Source: Salinivibrio kushneri | GTDB taxonomy: Bacteria; Pseudomonadota; Gammaproteobacteria; Enterobacterales; Vibrionaceae | Assembly (NCBI RefSeq): GCF_005280275.1 | Contig: NZ_CP040021.1 | Location: 769,001 to 833,000 of the forward strand | Reading direction: 5' to 3' | Length of the DNA stretch: 64,000 bases | Part shown: piece by piece, positions 1-9,928 of the stretch | Layout of the letters: the number at the start of each line of letters is the position of its first letter | Numbering within the stretch: the stretch's first letter is position 1 | The notes under the pieces: model-generated | The model's database searches: none | What the model was told of the DNA's origin: nothing | The model's input: only the letters and a program-made list of their open reading frames with translations | Program-made: the position numbers and the translations under genes

Positions 1-672
<672 letters not shown>

Positions 673-685
673 TCAGGACGGAACC

Positions 686-1171
686 ATGAATAAAGAGAAA
701 GAACCGCAACAAAGTATCATTGAGCGGGTAAAAGAGGCACTGGAAAACAGTCCAGAGGCTTTGTCTCGCTGGGTCGAGTTGTCTGATCAATACCTCAAAG
801 CAGCCGCGGATCTGACCAAAGATGAGTGGGCGCTGATTGAGGCGTACTTCAAGCGGGATGTGAAAGCCTTTGGTGAGCAGTATGACAAATCTCAAACCGA
901 AGAAATGGACAGTCAGGTGTTTAACGACCTGATTGCCAACTCGATTTGGGAACAACTGGCAGAAATCACTGATCGTACGCAGCTAGAGTGGCGTGAAGTC
1001 TTCGATGACCTTCAGCATCATGGTGTGTATGAAGCGGGTGAAATTGTGGGGCTGGGCGTATTGCAATGTGAGCAGTGCCAACACCAGTCACGCCATAGCC
1101 GCGTAGATGTGATTGCCCCTTGCAGCAGGTGTGGCCATCGATACTTTTCTCGCCGCCCTTATCCTGTGTAA
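686..1171 (+). CDS. Zinc ribbon-containing protein, DUF1451 (YbeL) family
   Basis: A 161-residue protein of unknown biochemical function. The N-terminal two thirds are acidic and helical. The C-terminus carries two CxxC pairs (CEQC and CSRC, about residues 128-150) that probably bind zinc. Length and layout match E. coli YbeL, which also neighbours leuS. I prefer the ATG at 686 over the upstream in-frame TTG at 668 because AGGAC lies just before the ATG and the length then fits the family. A 10-bp hairpin overlaps its stop codon. Confidence 0.85.
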   Translation: MNKEKEPQQSIIERVKEALENSPEALSRWVELSDQYLKAAADLTKDEWALIEAYFKRDVKAFGEQYDKSQTEEMDSQVFNDLIANSIWEQLAEITDRTQLEWREVFDDLQHHGVYEAGEIVGLGVLQCEQCQHQSRHSRVDVIAPCSRCGHRYFSRRPYPV

Positions 1172-1193
1172 GCCAAGCGCGGGGCTTGGCTTA
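1169..1193 (+). terminator. Hairpin at the end of the zinc-ribbon gene
   Basis: TAAGCCAAGC and GCTTGGCTTA form a perfect 10-bp stem around a 5-base loop and include the stop codon. No T-run follows, so its role as an intrinsic terminator is uncertain. Confidence 0.4.
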
Positions 1194-1237
1194 GCCGAGG
1201 TGATCAACAGACCAAGGGCGAGGATAAAGGCCAGTTC

Positions 1238-1675
1238 TTAGTCAGACGAGGCGTTATCCTTGCCTTCAAAACGTTGGCGTTCTTCACGTTCCACTTGAGA
1301 AAGACGCGGCAGCTTCAGCCCTTGTGATTTTCCCATCCAACGCGCAAAGACAATGTTACTGGCGAACGCAAAGGTCACTAAAACCAGCTCGGTCGCGGCG
1401 AGCCAGCGCTCCCCTTCATCAACATAAATAAGAGTCAACGCGTGCAAAAAGTAAAACATCAAAATAAAGTTGGCCCACGCGTGGGTAAAGGGCTTGCCTT
1501 TCACGATCCCAGGCAGCGGGAGTAGCAGAGGAATCGTCCAGCCGATGGTCACCGCCAAGGCATTGAGGTGAGGGTGGGGCGACAATGATGCGTGCCAGAT
1601 GACCACCCAGGCAATCAGGCCGAGGTTACTCAACAACGAAAGCTTACGCATTAATGCAAGCCGAGAGTCAGTCAC
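1238..1675 (-). CDS. DUF2069 inner-membrane protein
   Basis: A 145-residue predicted integral membrane protein with four hydrophobic segments (about 14-32, 40-58, 66-88 and 96-112) and a charged C-terminal tail. Sequence and size fit DUF2069, found in Vibrio and relatives beside wrbA-like and bepA genes. No catalytic motif is visible and the function is unknown. It lies 12 bases downstream of the WrbA-like gene and is probably the last gene of the bepA-arsC-wrbA run on this strand. Confidence 0.8.
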   Translation of the reverse strand: MTDSRLALMRKLSLLSNLGLIAWVVIWHASLSPHPHLNALAVTIGWTIPLLLPLPGIVKGKPFTHAWANFILMFYFLHALTLIYVDEGERWLAATELVLVTFAFASNIVFARWMGKSQGLKLPRLSQVEREERQRFEGKDNASSD

Positions 1676-1687
1676 AATTCTATCCTT

Positions 1688-2278
1688 TTATCCCAAGTGA
1701 TGGTGAACGGTTTGTGCAAAACGTGCGAGACGTTGGCCTAAGGTTTTGGCGATTTGTTTTTCGTCGGCGATTAAAGGCTGGTTTGCATCAGCCACACTCG
1801 ACGCACCATAAGGTGAACCACCGCCTTCTGTGGTGTGTAATGCGCACTCGCTATGCGGGACACCGAGCAGCATCATGCCATGATGAAGCAGCGGCACCGT
1901 CATGGTGAGCAGGGTGGTTTCTTGCCCACCATGCAACATAGAGCCAGCGCCAAATACCGCGGCAGGTTTATCAATCAGTGCACCTGATAGCCACTCACCA
2001 CTGGTACTGTCGATAAACTGCTTTAAGGGCGCGGCCATATTACCAAAGCGCACCGGGCTGCCAAGCGCCAAACCGTGGCAATCCAACAAGTCTTGCCGGG
2101 TGACAAAAGGGTCTTTCGCCGTCGAGGCCGGGGTTTGACCATCAGGGTAAGCGGGTAGCTCGGGCACCGTGCGCAACACGGCTTCCACACCTTGTGCTTC
2201 GATGCCCCGCGCGACTTGTTGGGCGAGCTTGCGTGTATTCCCCGATCGACTGTAGTAAAGCACTAATACCTTTGTCAT
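1688..2278 (-). CDS. WrbA-like NAD(P)H:quinone oxidoreductase
   Basis: A flavodoxin-fold protein of 196 residues. The N-terminus YYSRSGNT is the FMN phosphate-binding loop. GSPVRFGNMAAPLKQFID and the region around GAGSMLHGGQETTL match the WrbA family, which reduces quinones by two electrons with NAD(P)H. Its ATG overlaps the stop of the arsC-like gene by 4 bases (ATGA), so the two are translationally coupled. Canonical E. coli WrbA sits elsewhere on the chromosome, so I leave the symbol empty. Confidence 0.88.
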   Translation of the reverse strand: MTKVLVLYYSRSGNTRKLAQQVARGIEAQGVEAVLRTVPELPAYPDGQTPASTAKDPFVTRQDLLDCHGLALGSPVRFGNMAAPLKQFIDSTSGEWLSGALIDKPAAVFGAGSMLHGGQETTLLTMTVPLLHHGMMLLGVPHSECALHTTEGGGSPYGASSVADANQPLIADEKQIAKTLGQRLARFAQTVHHHLG

Positions 2279-2631
2279 TTTATCAGCGCGAGTACGTTCT
2301 CAGGGGGGCGACCAATCACCGCCTTTTCCCCTTTTACTGCAATGGGACGTTCGACCAATTTGGGATTGTTGACCATGGCGTCGAGTAGTTGCGCCTCGTC
2401 TACTGACGCATCGCCCAAGTTCGCCGCTTTGTAGTCCGCTTCTTTGGTTCGCATCATCTCCCGAAACGAGCTGAGCCCGAGTTGCTGTTTTAACATCGAT
2501 AAGGCTTCAGCAGAAAGCGGGTTGTCGAGATACTTGATAATAGTCGGCGTCACATCGTTGGACTCCAACAACTTGAGAGTTTCACGGCTTTTGGAGCAAC
2601 GCGGGTTGTGGTAGAGAGTTATAGCGGTCAC
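2275..2631 (-). CDS. arsC: Arsenate reductase (glutaredoxin type), YfgD-like
   Basis: A 118-residue ArsC-family protein with the motif NPRCSKSRET; Cys12 would be the catalytic thiol. The C-terminal LVERPIAVKGEKAVIGRPPE carries the conserved anion-binding arginine region. Glutaredoxin-coupled ArsC proteins reduce arsenate to arsenite, but chromosomal YfgD-type members next to bepA are not in an ars operon and their true substrate is uncertain. It lies 23 bases downstream of bepA and overlaps the WrbA-like gene. Confidence 0.85.
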   Translation of the reverse strand: MTAITLYHNPRCSKSRETLKLLESNDVTPTIIKYLDNPLSAEALSMLKQQLGLSSFREMMRTKEADYKAANLGDASVDEAQLLDAMVNNPKLVERPIAVKGEKAVIGRPPENVLALIK

Positions 2632-2654
2632 AACAATGATCCTTTTTGAGTGAA

Positions 2655-4154
2655 TTAACGGTCGCTAAGCGCTTTAAAGCGGGCTTGTTGGCGACGTAGT
2701 TGATCAAGACGCGCATCATACCGTGCCTGCGCCAAGCTACCTAACTCAGCGAGCTGGGCGGCTTGGGTATAATTGCGAATGGCTTTGTCCCATTGTCCGC
2801 GTAAGGCATAACGCTCACCTTGGGCGGCCAGCTCACCGTCTCGATGCGTACCGGTACTTTCGTACGCTTGTTGTAACAAAAACCAACCGTTGCTGTCATC
2901 TGGATGCTGGTGTGTATATCGCTCCAGCATGGAGATCGCGTCGTCCCCTCGCTTGGCTTTGACGAGGGTATAGGCGCGATTGAGCAATAATACGCGGTTG
3001 TTTGGTTGATGGTTCAACGCCTGCTCGAGGCGTGATAGTGCCTGATCGTAGTGTTTCTCACCGATGTTTAAATCGGTCATCGCATCGATGAAAAATCGAT
3101 TATTAGGTTGCGCCTTAATCAGTGGGGTTAATTTTTTCCGCGCATCGTCAAAACGACGCGCGTCAATATCAAGCAGCGCCATCCCGTAGTTAAGGCTTTG
3201 CTTTTCGGCCGGCGAGGCCTCTTTATGACGTCGTTCAAACCAGTCTATGGCCGAGCGACTGGCGATGCTACTATATCGTGCGACGATCCGCGCGCGCGCA
3301 AGTTGATAATCGGGCGAGACAGGTACCCGTTTTTGTGGGTATTGGCGGGCACGAGCGCGAGAGTCAGTGATCCGTGAAGCCGGTAAAGGGTGGGTGCTGA
3401 AGTACTCGGGCATTTGGCTGGCGTAACGGTACTCATCCGCCAGCCGTGAGAAAAATCGCGGCATGGCTTGCACATCAAAATCAGCACGTGCGAGGGTTTC
3501 AATTCCGACGCGGTCGGCCTCTTCTTCGTTACGGCGGGTAAAGTTTATTTGGCTTTGCATACTCCCCGCCGTTGCTGCATGAGCTGCGGCAATCCCTGCT
3601 TCAGGCGCTGCAATCGCGAGCATTAAAGAGCCGACTAAAGCGGCAACCGTTAGCGGCGAGGTTTGTGCCTGCGCTTCCATGCTGCGCGCAAGGTGGCGTT
3701 GGGTCACGTGCGCAATTTCGTGCGCCATCACCGATGCCAGTTCGCTTTCTGTCTTGGCATGCAGGAAAAGCCCAGAATGCATGGCTACATACCCGCCAAA
3801 AAAGGCAAACGCATTGATCGCTTGGTTATCGATTAAAATAAACCGAAAGGGTGTACGAACATCGTTAGCATTCGCCACCAGTCGATGACCTAAGCCGTTA
3901 ATGTACTCGTTGAGCAAAGGATCGCTGATGATGGGCTTGCTGGCTCTTAGCATCCGCATATAGGCATCACCAAACTCTTTCTCTTTGGCCACCGATAAGG
4001 TACTGACGGCAGCGGTACCGATATCCGGTAAATCACTTTGGTATGACTCAACGCGGGCAGACACAGGCGCGCTCGCTAACACCCCCGCTAATGCATAACA
4101 GAGCAGGCGGCGAGCTTTGCTGCCTTTGTGAGAGCCAAGTGCGCGTGATGACAT
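2655..4154 (-). CDS. bepA: Periplasmic M48 metalloprotease/chaperone BepA
   Basis: A 499-residue zinc protease that in E. coli assists LptD assembly and degrades misfolded outer-membrane proteins. A basic stretch and hydrophobic segment near residues 10-33 form the signal peptide. The zinc motif HEIAH is at 135-139, with the third ligand probably in RRNEEEADRVG near 210. Tetratricopeptide-like repeats fill roughly 310-460. Length is close to E. coli BepA (487). It heads the bepA-arsC-wrbA-DUF2069 run and is divergent from the TusA-like gene and perM, as in E. coli. Confidence 0.95.
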   Translation of the reverse strand: MSSRALGSHKGSKARRLLCYALAGVLASAPVSARVESYQSDLPDIGTAAVSTLSVAKEKEFGDAYMRMLRASKPIISDPLLNEYINGLGHRLVANANDVRTPFRFILIDNQAINAFAFFGGYVAMHSGLFLHAKTESELASVMAHEIAHVTQRHLARSMEAQAQTSPLTVAALVGSLMLAIAAPEAGIAAAHAATAGSMQSQINFTRRNEEEADRVGIETLARADFDVQAMPRFFSRLADEYRYASQMPEYFSTHPLPASRITDSRARARQYPQKRVPVSPDYQLARARIVARYSSIASRSAIDWFERRHKEASPAEKQSLNYGMALLDIDARRFDDARKKLTPLIKAQPNNRFFIDAMTDLNIGEKHYDQALSRLEQALNHQPNNRVLLLNRAYTLVKAKRGDDAISMLERYTHQHPDDSNGWFLLQQAYESTGTHRDGELAAQGERYALRGQWDKAIRNYTQAAQLAELGSLAQARYDARLDQLRRQQARFKALSDR

Positions 4155-4279
4155 AAGTATGATGACCTTTAAATGCAGGGTGTACTTAGGTACAGACCGA
4201 TAAAACCCGTTAGGGTTTCGTTGGCGTTCTATCTAATGTCCATTACAATACTGACGATAATACCGACCGGTGAGCCAGA

Positions 4280-4498
4280 ATGGAATCTCAAACACTTGAT
4301 TTGCGAGAACATGTTTGCCCAATGGCGCTATTGCTGGCAAAGCGCGCCGCCGCGTTATTGCCGTCAGGTGAGCAATTGGTGATTTTACTCGGTGATCAAG
4401 GGGCGAAAGACGATATCCCCAAGTATTTTAAACGCGAAGGCTTCAGCATGCAGTGGTTAGACACGCCAGCTTCGCGGCTACTCATCACAAAGAAATAG
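4280..4498 (+). CDS. TusA-family sulfurtransferase-like protein
   Basis: A 72-residue protein with the TusA/YedF layout: beta strand QTLDLREHVCPMALLLAK, with Cys13 in a CPM motif in place of the usual CPxP, then helix and a C-terminal strand pattern. TusA proteins carry sulfur as a persulfide on this cysteine. The partner is unknown and the replaced second proline makes this a divergent member. It ends 10 bases before perM and is probably co-transcribed with it. The ATG at 4280 fits the family length; a longer overlapping frame nearby has no homology. Confidence 0.75.
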   Translation: MESQTLDLREHVCPMALLLAKRAAALLPSGEQLVILLGDQGAKDDIPKYFKREGFSMQWLDTPASRLLITKK

Positions 4499-4508
4499 CG
4501 GGCTTTTT

Positions 4509-5588
4509 ATGTTTGATATGTTACATCGCTGGTATCGGCGACGTTTTTCTGACCCACATGCGGTAAGCCTGGTGGCGATCCTCCTTTTTGGTTTTATTAC
4601 CATCTACTTTTTTGGCAATTTGCTCGCCCCATTGCTGGTGGCGATCGTGATGGCCTATCTACTCGATTGGCCGGTCAATCGTCTCTGTCGGTTGGGGTTG
4701 CCCCGCGTGTTGTCAGTGCTGGTGGTATTGACTGTGTTTGTCAGCTTAACCTTGATGGCATTATTTGGGTTGGTGCCGACCATATGGAACCAAGGGGTCA
4801 GTTTGGTCGCTGATGTGCCAAATATGTTTAACAATATGCAAGCACTGATGCTGAGTTTGCCAGAACGCTACCCAGAGCTGATTAATCCGCATATGGTCAA
4901 CACCTTTGTCGACACCTTGCAAAATAAAGTGCTTAACCTTGGTGAAACACTGGTAAAAGGTTCATTGGCGTCTTTGGTCAACTTAGTCGCGGTAGCGGTA
5001 TACCTGATTTTGGTGCCGCTGCTGGTGTTCTTTTTGCTCAAAGACAAAGCGCAAATGCTGGCGATGTTTAAAGGCTTGTTGCCGCGTAATCGTCGTCTTG
5101 CCTCTCGAGTCGGGCATGAGATGAATCAACAGATCTCCAACTATATCCGCGGCAAAGTGACTGAAATCATTATCGTCGGGGTGACCAGCTACTTGACCTT
5201 TAGCCTGTTAGATCTTCGCTACGCGGTGCTACTCAGCGTGGCGACGGGCTTTTCTGTGCTGGTGCCTTATATCGGCGCGGCGATTGTCACCCTGCCGATA
5301 GCGATTGTTGCTTTGTTCCAGTGGGGACTCGAGCCTGGCTTTTGGTATGTGATGATCGCCTATGGTGTTATCCAAGCGCTGGATGGCAATGTGCTCGTCC
5401 CCGTGCTTTTTTCAGAAGCGGTGAATTTACATCCCGTCGCCATCATAATAGCCGTACTGGTTTTCGGTGGACTCTGGGGCTTTTGGGGGGTATTTTTTGC
5501 TATTCCATTGGCGACCTTAGTGAAAGCGGTGTGGCAAGCGCTGCCGGTGATTGAGCTGGATGACGATCCCAAGGCAGAGATTGAGTGA
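4509..5588 (+). CDS. perM: AI-2E family transporter / permease PerM
   Basis: A 359-residue polytopic inner-membrane protein of the AI-2 exporter family (UPF0118). It has about eight hydrophobic segments, paired near the N-terminus (18-60), one at about 64-88, one at about 155-180, and a cluster after 210. The conserved block VPYIGAAIVTLPIAI is present. Its position beside bepA matches E. coli perM (yfgO). Substrates of this subgroup are not settled. It follows the TusA-like gene by 10 bases. Confidence 0.88.
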   Translation: MFDMLHRWYRRRFSDPHAVSLVAILLFGFITIYFFGNLLAPLLVAIVMAYLLDWPVNRLCRLGLPRVLSVLVVLTVFVSLTLMALFGLVPTIWNQGVSLVADVPNMFNNMQALMLSLPERYPELINPHMVNTFVDTLQNKVLNLGETLVKGSLASLVNLVAVAVYLILVPLLVFFLLKDKAQMLAMFKGLLPRNRRLASRVGHEMNQQISNYIRGKVTEIIIVGVTSYLTFSLLDLRYAVLLSVATGFSVLVPYIGAAIVTLPIAIVALFQWGLEPGFWYVMIAYGVIQALDGNVLVPVLFSEAVNLHPVAIIIAVLVFGGLWGFWGVFFAIPLATLVKAVWQALPVIELDDDPKAEIE

Positions 5589-5694
5589 TCCATCTTGTTT
5601 TCACGCCCCTAATTAAAGGGGCTGAGCGGCAGGTAAACATCGACACGCCGTGATCAGTTTGGCCCATAGAAGTAGTAATGAGAACAGGGTTGGC

Positions 5695-7131
5695 ATGGCA
5701 GAACACAGGCAAGAAAAAACGCAAGTAGAAAAGTTTCGCGTCGCGGTGATAGGTGGCGGTGTTGCAGGAACCACAGCAGCAATGCGCTTGGCTGAGCGCG
5801 GCGTGGATACCCAGGTGTTTGAAGCGGGCACCGGCTTGGTCAGTGGGCCGCCGATTTGTCATCTGCACGCGGGCGGCAATTTGTATCGTGAAATCTCGCT
5901 CGATCAATGCCTGATCTTACTTGAACAGTCGGTAGCCACGGTGCGCATGTATCCGCATTCGGTTAATCGTCGACCGACAGTCCTTGCTGTTCCTCAGCAA
6001 GACCCAGGCTCGCTCGACAGTGTGATTGCACGTTTAGAAACCCTGCGCGAGCGCTACGCGCAATTGGTTGAACTGGATAGCGATAATAAAGTCATGGGCG
6101 AGCCGAGCGATTATTTCCGTTTGTATCAGCAAGAGGAATTGGAAGCACTGCGCGCTCAAAACTATCAAAGCGTGACCGATGCCGCGGACCAGTGGATGTG
6201 GCCTGTCGCGCAATCGCTCGATTTAAGTGCAATGAAATACCCTCTGGTGCTGGTGCAAGAATACGGGCTTAGCGTCTTTCGCCTAGCAGCGGAAGCGCAA
6301 TTGACCCTTGCTGACGCGCCGCATTGTCAGCTTAATTTCAATCACAAAGTGATGGATACTCAGCCCATCTCGTCAGGGTGGCGGGTAACCTATCAAGACC
6401 AGACTGGCCAGATACAAAGCACTGAGGTTGATTATCTGATCAATGCGGCTGGATTCCGTACGGGCACGATCGATGATATGGCCGGGTTTGGTCGCAAGCG
6501 TTTGGTGGAATACAAAGCCGCGTATATCGCGCACTGGACAAGCACCGAATATCAATGGCCAGAGATTATTGTCCATGGCCAGCGGGGCACGCCACAAGGG
6601 ATGGCACAATTGACCCCTTACCCGGATGGTTTTTTCCAACTGCATGGCATGACCCAAGATGTTACCTTGTTTGAGCGTGGTTTAGTGAAAAGCTCTGCGG
6701 AGTCGGCGCAACCGACTGTCGATGCACGTTATGTGAAAAACATCGATAAAGGCTGGGACTGGCAAGAAGTGTGTGAACGCACTGATCGCGCGATTGACCA
6801 CTTTGGCCAGTGGTTACCGGCATTTAAGCAGGCGGAAGTCGGCGGCAAACCCTTGTGTGGTGCGCAGCAAATCCCCGGGGATGATCCTTCCTTACGTGCC
6901 TCGGATGTGTCGTTTGATGGTGAGCGTTATGCACGCTTTGAAATTGTTAAAGCGTCGTCGGCGCTGACGGCCATCAATAAAGTACTGGCGCAATTTGAAG
7001 ATGCGGGTTGGATCTCGCCTACCTCTTATCAGCCACTGTCGCGCCCCAACACCGCGAAAATAATCTATACCGCTTGCGAGCTTGCGATACGCCGCGGATA
7101 TCCGGAGGCGTTGGCAAAGCCTGTCGGTTAA
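5695..7131 (+). CDS. FAD-dependent oxidoreductase of unknown substrate
   Basis: A protein of about 478 residues. A Rossmann dinucleotide-binding motif, VAVIGGGVAG, spans about residues 16-25, with the ribose-binding acidic residue at about 43 (VFEAGTG). A second conserved block, YLINAAGFRTGTID, is near the middle, as in DAO/glucose-inhibited oxidoreductases. I chose the ATG at 5695 (AGGG 6 bases upstream) rather than the GTG at 5650. No catalytic motif names the substrate. It stands alone between perM and bcp, with a terminator at 7142 between it and the convergent bcp. Confidence 0.75.
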   Translation: MAEHRQEKTQVEKFRVAVIGGGVAGTTAAMRLAERGVDTQVFEAGTGLVSGPPICHLHAGGNLYREISLDQCLILLEQSVATVRMYPHSVNRRPTVLAVPQQDPGSLDSVIARLETLRERYAQLVELDSDNKVMGEPSDYFRLYQQEELEALRAQNYQSVTDAADQWMWPVAQSLDLSAMKYPLVLVQEYGLSVFRLAAEAQLTLADAPHCQLNFNHKVMDTQPISSGWRVTYQDQTGQIQSTEVDYLINAAGFRTGTIDDMAGFGRKRLVEYKAAYIAHWTSTEYQWPEIIVHGQRGTPQGMAQLTPYPDGFFQLHGMTQDVTLFERGLVKSSAESAQPTVDARYVKNIDKGWDWQEVCERTDRAIDHFGQWLPAFKQAEVGGKPLCGAQQIPGDDPSLRASDVSFDGERYARFEIVKASSALTAINKVLAQFEDAGWISPTSYQPLSRPNTAKIIYTACELAIRRGYPEALAKPVG

Positions 7132-7136
7132 TCATA

Positions 7137-7164
7137 CAAAAAAGCGCACGGTGGCCGTGCGCTT
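7137..7164 (-). terminator. Terminator of bcp (convergent with the FAD oxidoreductase)
   Basis: AAGCGCACGG (7142-7151) pairs perfectly with CCGTGCGCTT (7155-7164) around a 3-base loop. Read on the minus strand the stem is followed by TTTTTT, so it is a strong terminator for bcp. On the plus strand only CTTCT follows, so it is weak for the oxidoreductase gene. Confidence 0.8.
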
Positions 7165-7209
7165 CTAGTCTGTAGGCTGCTCTGCCCCCAACGCTAACGT
7201 GGACTGACG

Positions 7210-7680
7210 TTACGCTTGGTTTAAGTAATCAAGTACCACTTGGTGGTGGTCCTTGGTTTTAAACTTATTGAACACATGTTCTATCTTACCGTCTTTGCCG
7301 ACCAAAAAGCTTAGACGATGAATCCCATCGTATTCTTTGCCCATGAATTTTTTCGGTCCCCAGACACCGAACGCATCGGCGACGGCATGATCTTCATCGC
7401 TCAACAGCGTGAAGTTAAGTGCATCACGTTCAACAAAGCGGGCCAGTTTTTTCACCGGATCGGGGCTTATGCCAAGCACCACGGTGTCAAGTGCATCCAA
7501 CTCAGCTTTGGTATCGCGTAATGAGCAGGCCTGCGTTGTACAGCCCGGTGTCATCGCCTTTGGGTAGAAATAAACCAGAACACGTTTGTCGCCTTTGAAT
7601 TGGCTAAGCGTGACGGTGTCGCCATTTTGGTCTTGCAGTGAAAAATCGGGCGCTTGGGCGCCTTCGGTGATTGTTTGCAT
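7210..7680 (-). CDS. bcp: Thioredoxin-dependent peroxiredoxin Bcp
   Basis: A 156-residue peroxiredoxin that reduces hydrogen and organic peroxides using thioredoxin. The motif PGCTTQACSLRD carries the peroxidatic Cys47 and the resolving Cys52, the atypical 2-Cys arrangement of E. coli Bcp. I set the start at the ATG at 7680 (MQTITEGAQAPDFSL) with AAGGA about 10 bases upstream. The open frame continues to 7836, but that extension has no family match. It is divergent from dapA. Confidence 0.92.
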   Translation of the reverse strand: MQTITEGAQAPDFSLQDQNGDTVTLSQFKGDKRVLVYFYPKAMTPGCTTQACSLRDTKAELDALDTVVLGISPDPVKKLARFVERDALNFTLLSDEDHAVADAFGVWGPKKFMGKEYDGIHRLSFLVGKDGKIEHVFNKFKTKDHHQVVLDYLNQA

Positions 7681-7947
7681 GCGCTGCGTTTCCTTTTTGT
7701 CGGTCAACCGAATCCACGATGATAGAGGGTGCTCGAGATTACGCAAGTTTTTGATAATAGGATCACTGACTTGACAGGATTTGACTGCCCATTGACGCAG
7801 GCTCCCCCCTTCTTCGATTATAACGTTAAGACACATTGTCTATCGATGAAAAAATGTCGATTAAGACATGCCTAGACGCAGGGTTATTCTTGTGTTTGCC
7901 CAGCGCCAAAAGTAACATTGCAAGCATCACTAATAAGGGAGACGAAC

Positions 7948-8826
7948 ATGGTTTCTGGAAGCATTGTGGCGCTCGTCACACCAATGGATGCACACGGCGA
8001 AGTTGATTACGTTAGCCTGGAAAAACTGGTCGAGTTTCATATCCAATCGGGCACTGATGCGATTGTCGCAGTGGGCACGACGGGTGAGTCGTCGACAGTA
8101 ACCGTGGATGAGCACATTAAAGTTGTGCTAAAAACCTTGGAATTTGCTAATGGGCGTATTCCGGTTATCGCGGGAACTGGTGCCAATGCCACCCACGAAG
8201 CCATCACTTTCAGTAAAATGTTTGCTGGCTCGGGCGTGGCGGCCTGTCTAAGCGTGACCCCTTATTACAACAAACCGACCCAGGAAGGCTTGTTCCAGCA
8301 TTACAAAGCCATTGCTGAAGCCACTGACCTGCCGCAAATTTTATATAATGTCCCCGGGCGTACGGCGGTCGATATTCAACCGGAGACAGTGGCGCGATTG
8401 GCTGAGTTTGACAATATTATTGGTCTTAAAGATGCAACTGCTGATGTAAGCCGAGTCGCGATCCATCGGGAACTTTGTGGCGATGATTTCCTCTTATTCA
8501 GTGGCGATGATTTAACGGGCCTAGATTTTGTCTTGGCTGGGGGGCATGGCGTTATCTCTGTGACCAATAATGTGGCAGCGGCGCAAATGGCGAAAATGAT
8601 CAAACTGGCGCGCGCGGGTGACGCAGAGCAAGCACATGCCATCAACGAAACCTTGATCCCCCTACATCGCCACCTGTTTGACGAAGCCAATCCGATCCCA
8701 GTGAAGTGGGCAGTCCGCGAAATGGGCTTGATTGCGGATGGACACCTTCGTCTGCCATTAACTGAATTAAGCGAGCACTTGCGTCCAGATGTGCGAGAAG
8801 CACTGCGTGTAGCAGGTGCGGTGTAA
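7948..8826 (+). CDS. dapA: 4-hydroxy-tetrahydrodipicolinate synthase
   Basis: Condenses pyruvate with aspartate semialdehyde, the committed step to diaminopimelate and lysine. All catalytic residues align in number with E. coli DapA: Thr44 in GTTGES, Tyr133 in LYNVPGR, Lys161 (Schiff base) in IIGLKDAT. The 292-residue length is exactly usual. The start is the ATG at 7948 with AAGGGAGA upstream; the TTG at 7918 is not used. It is followed 15 bases later by bamC, the dapA-bamC(-purC) order of E. coli. Confidence 0.97.
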   Translation: MVSGSIVALVTPMDAHGEVDYVSLEKLVEFHIQSGTDAIVAVGTTGESSTVTVDEHIKVVLKTLEFANGRIPVIAGTGANATHEAITFSKMFAGSGVAACLSVTPYYNKPTQEGLFQHYKAIAEATDLPQILYNVPGRTAVDIQPETVARLAEFDNIIGLKDATADVSRVAIHRELCGDDFLLFSGDDLTGLDFVLAGGHGVISVTNNVAAAQMAKMIKLARAGDAEQAHAINETLIPLHRHLFDEANPIPVKWAVREMGLIADGHLRLPLTELSEHLRPDVREALRVAGAV

Positions 8827-8841
8827 GCCGTTGGAGTGTCA

Positions 8842-9870
8842 ATGAAACCAGTATTTAAGCTCGGCCTTTGTGCCATCATGGCCACCAGTGTGGTGGCCTG
8901 CAGTGGTGGCGTCGAGCAGCGTCGTCAAGCCAAAGATGACTTTGGCTACTTGCAAACAACCCCGTTGTCGCCATGGCAAACCTTGCCGGATCAAGCGCCG
9001 TATTTTTCCACCAATTATCAGATCCCGACACAAGACTTTAATGGTGAAGTGGGTCAGAACGTTGATATTCGTCCGCCGCGCCAAGTGCTGGACTTAATCC
9101 CGGGCGCACGGATACAACGTGATAGCCGCGGTGTCACCCTTGCGGTTGCCAATGAAAAGCAACTCGATAAAGTGTGGCAAACGGTGGAGCGTTTGGTCAG
9201 CGAGCAGACCATTCCAGTGGCCTCACAAACCGCAGACCAAGTAGAAACCGGTTGGATTGCTTGGGAAAAAGAAGACAGCGCCCATCAAGCACGCTTCCGT
9301 CTATCGCGTCTTGAGCAAGGTCGCCGTTTTGCGCTAGGGGTGAATATGATTGACTCGCGCGCGAAAGCCAGCGATGAGCCACTCACGCCTGCGTTGCGTG
9401 AGCGCTACAACACCTTGATGACCAACCTTATCACGGTCAGTCACGATGCGGCCTTGCGTGCCGAAGCGCGCCGTCTGGCCGAGCAACGTCAAGCAGATAT
9501 TCCGATTAGCTTTGGTACCGATCGCAGTGGCCTGCCAGTGATTATTGCTCGTGCGCCCTATGATGTAGTGTGGGAAAAGCTGCCAGCCATCATTAAGCCT
9601 TTAGGGTTCACGGTAGAAAGTCGTAACCAGTCGCAGGGCACGGTAAAAACCCGTCACGTTGCGCCAAGTGATGAGCGTTGGCAATCTCTTGGCGTTGATC
9701 CGATTTCGTTCCCAGACAACAGCTATACCTTGTTGCTAGGCGATCTCGGCAACCGCACATCACTTAACGTCACCAACAGCGATGGCAAACCCGTTGATGA
9801 GGCGACGTTAGAAGCGCTGAGTCCAGCGCTAAAAGCGGTCATTGCCCAAGTGAGTCAAGTATCAGAGTAA
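8842..9870 (+). CDS. bamC: Outer-membrane assembly lipoprotein BamC
   Basis: A 342-residue accessory lipoprotein of the BAM complex that inserts beta-barrel proteins into the outer membrane. The signal peptide ends at the lipobox VVAC, with acylated Cys20. An unstructured N-terminal stretch that binds BamD (about 21-85, including PYFSTNYQIP) precedes two helix-grip domains. Length matches E. coli (344). The ATG at 8842 has TTGGAG upstream; an in-frame GTG lies two codons earlier. Confidence 0.93.
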   Translation: MKPVFKLGLCAIMATSVVACSGGVEQRRQAKDDFGYLQTTPLSPWQTLPDQAPYFSTNYQIPTQDFNGEVGQNVDIRPPRQVLDLIPGARIQRDSRGVTLAVANEKQLDKVWQTVERLVSEQTIPVASQTADQVETGWIAWEKEDSAHQARFRLSRLEQGRRFALGVNMIDSRAKASDEPLTPALRERYNTLMTNLITVSHDAALRAEARRLAEQRQADIPISFGTDRSGLPVIIARAPYDVVWEKLPAIIKPLGFTVESRNQSQGTVKTRHVAPSDERWQSLGVDPISFPDNSYTLLLGDLGNRTSLNVTNSDGKPVDEATLEALSPALKAVIAQVSQVSE

Positions 9871-9876
9871 TTTTAT

Positions 9877-9903
9877 AGGGACGCGGTGAGCGTCCCTTAC
9901 TTT
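9877..9903 (+). terminator. Hairpin between bamC and purC
   Basis: AGGGACGC (9877-9884) pairs with GCGTCCCT (9890-9897) around GGTGA, followed by TACTTTT. It is a plausible weak or partial terminator separating bamC from purC. Confidence 0.5.
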
Positions 9904-9928
9904 TAGCGCCTAATGGAGAGTATAGGTA

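Noticed and set aside
7818-7843. TATAAT with TAGACA on the minus strand as the bcp promoter
   Set aside because: The spacing is only 14 bases and the -35 is weak, so I do not call it a promoter.
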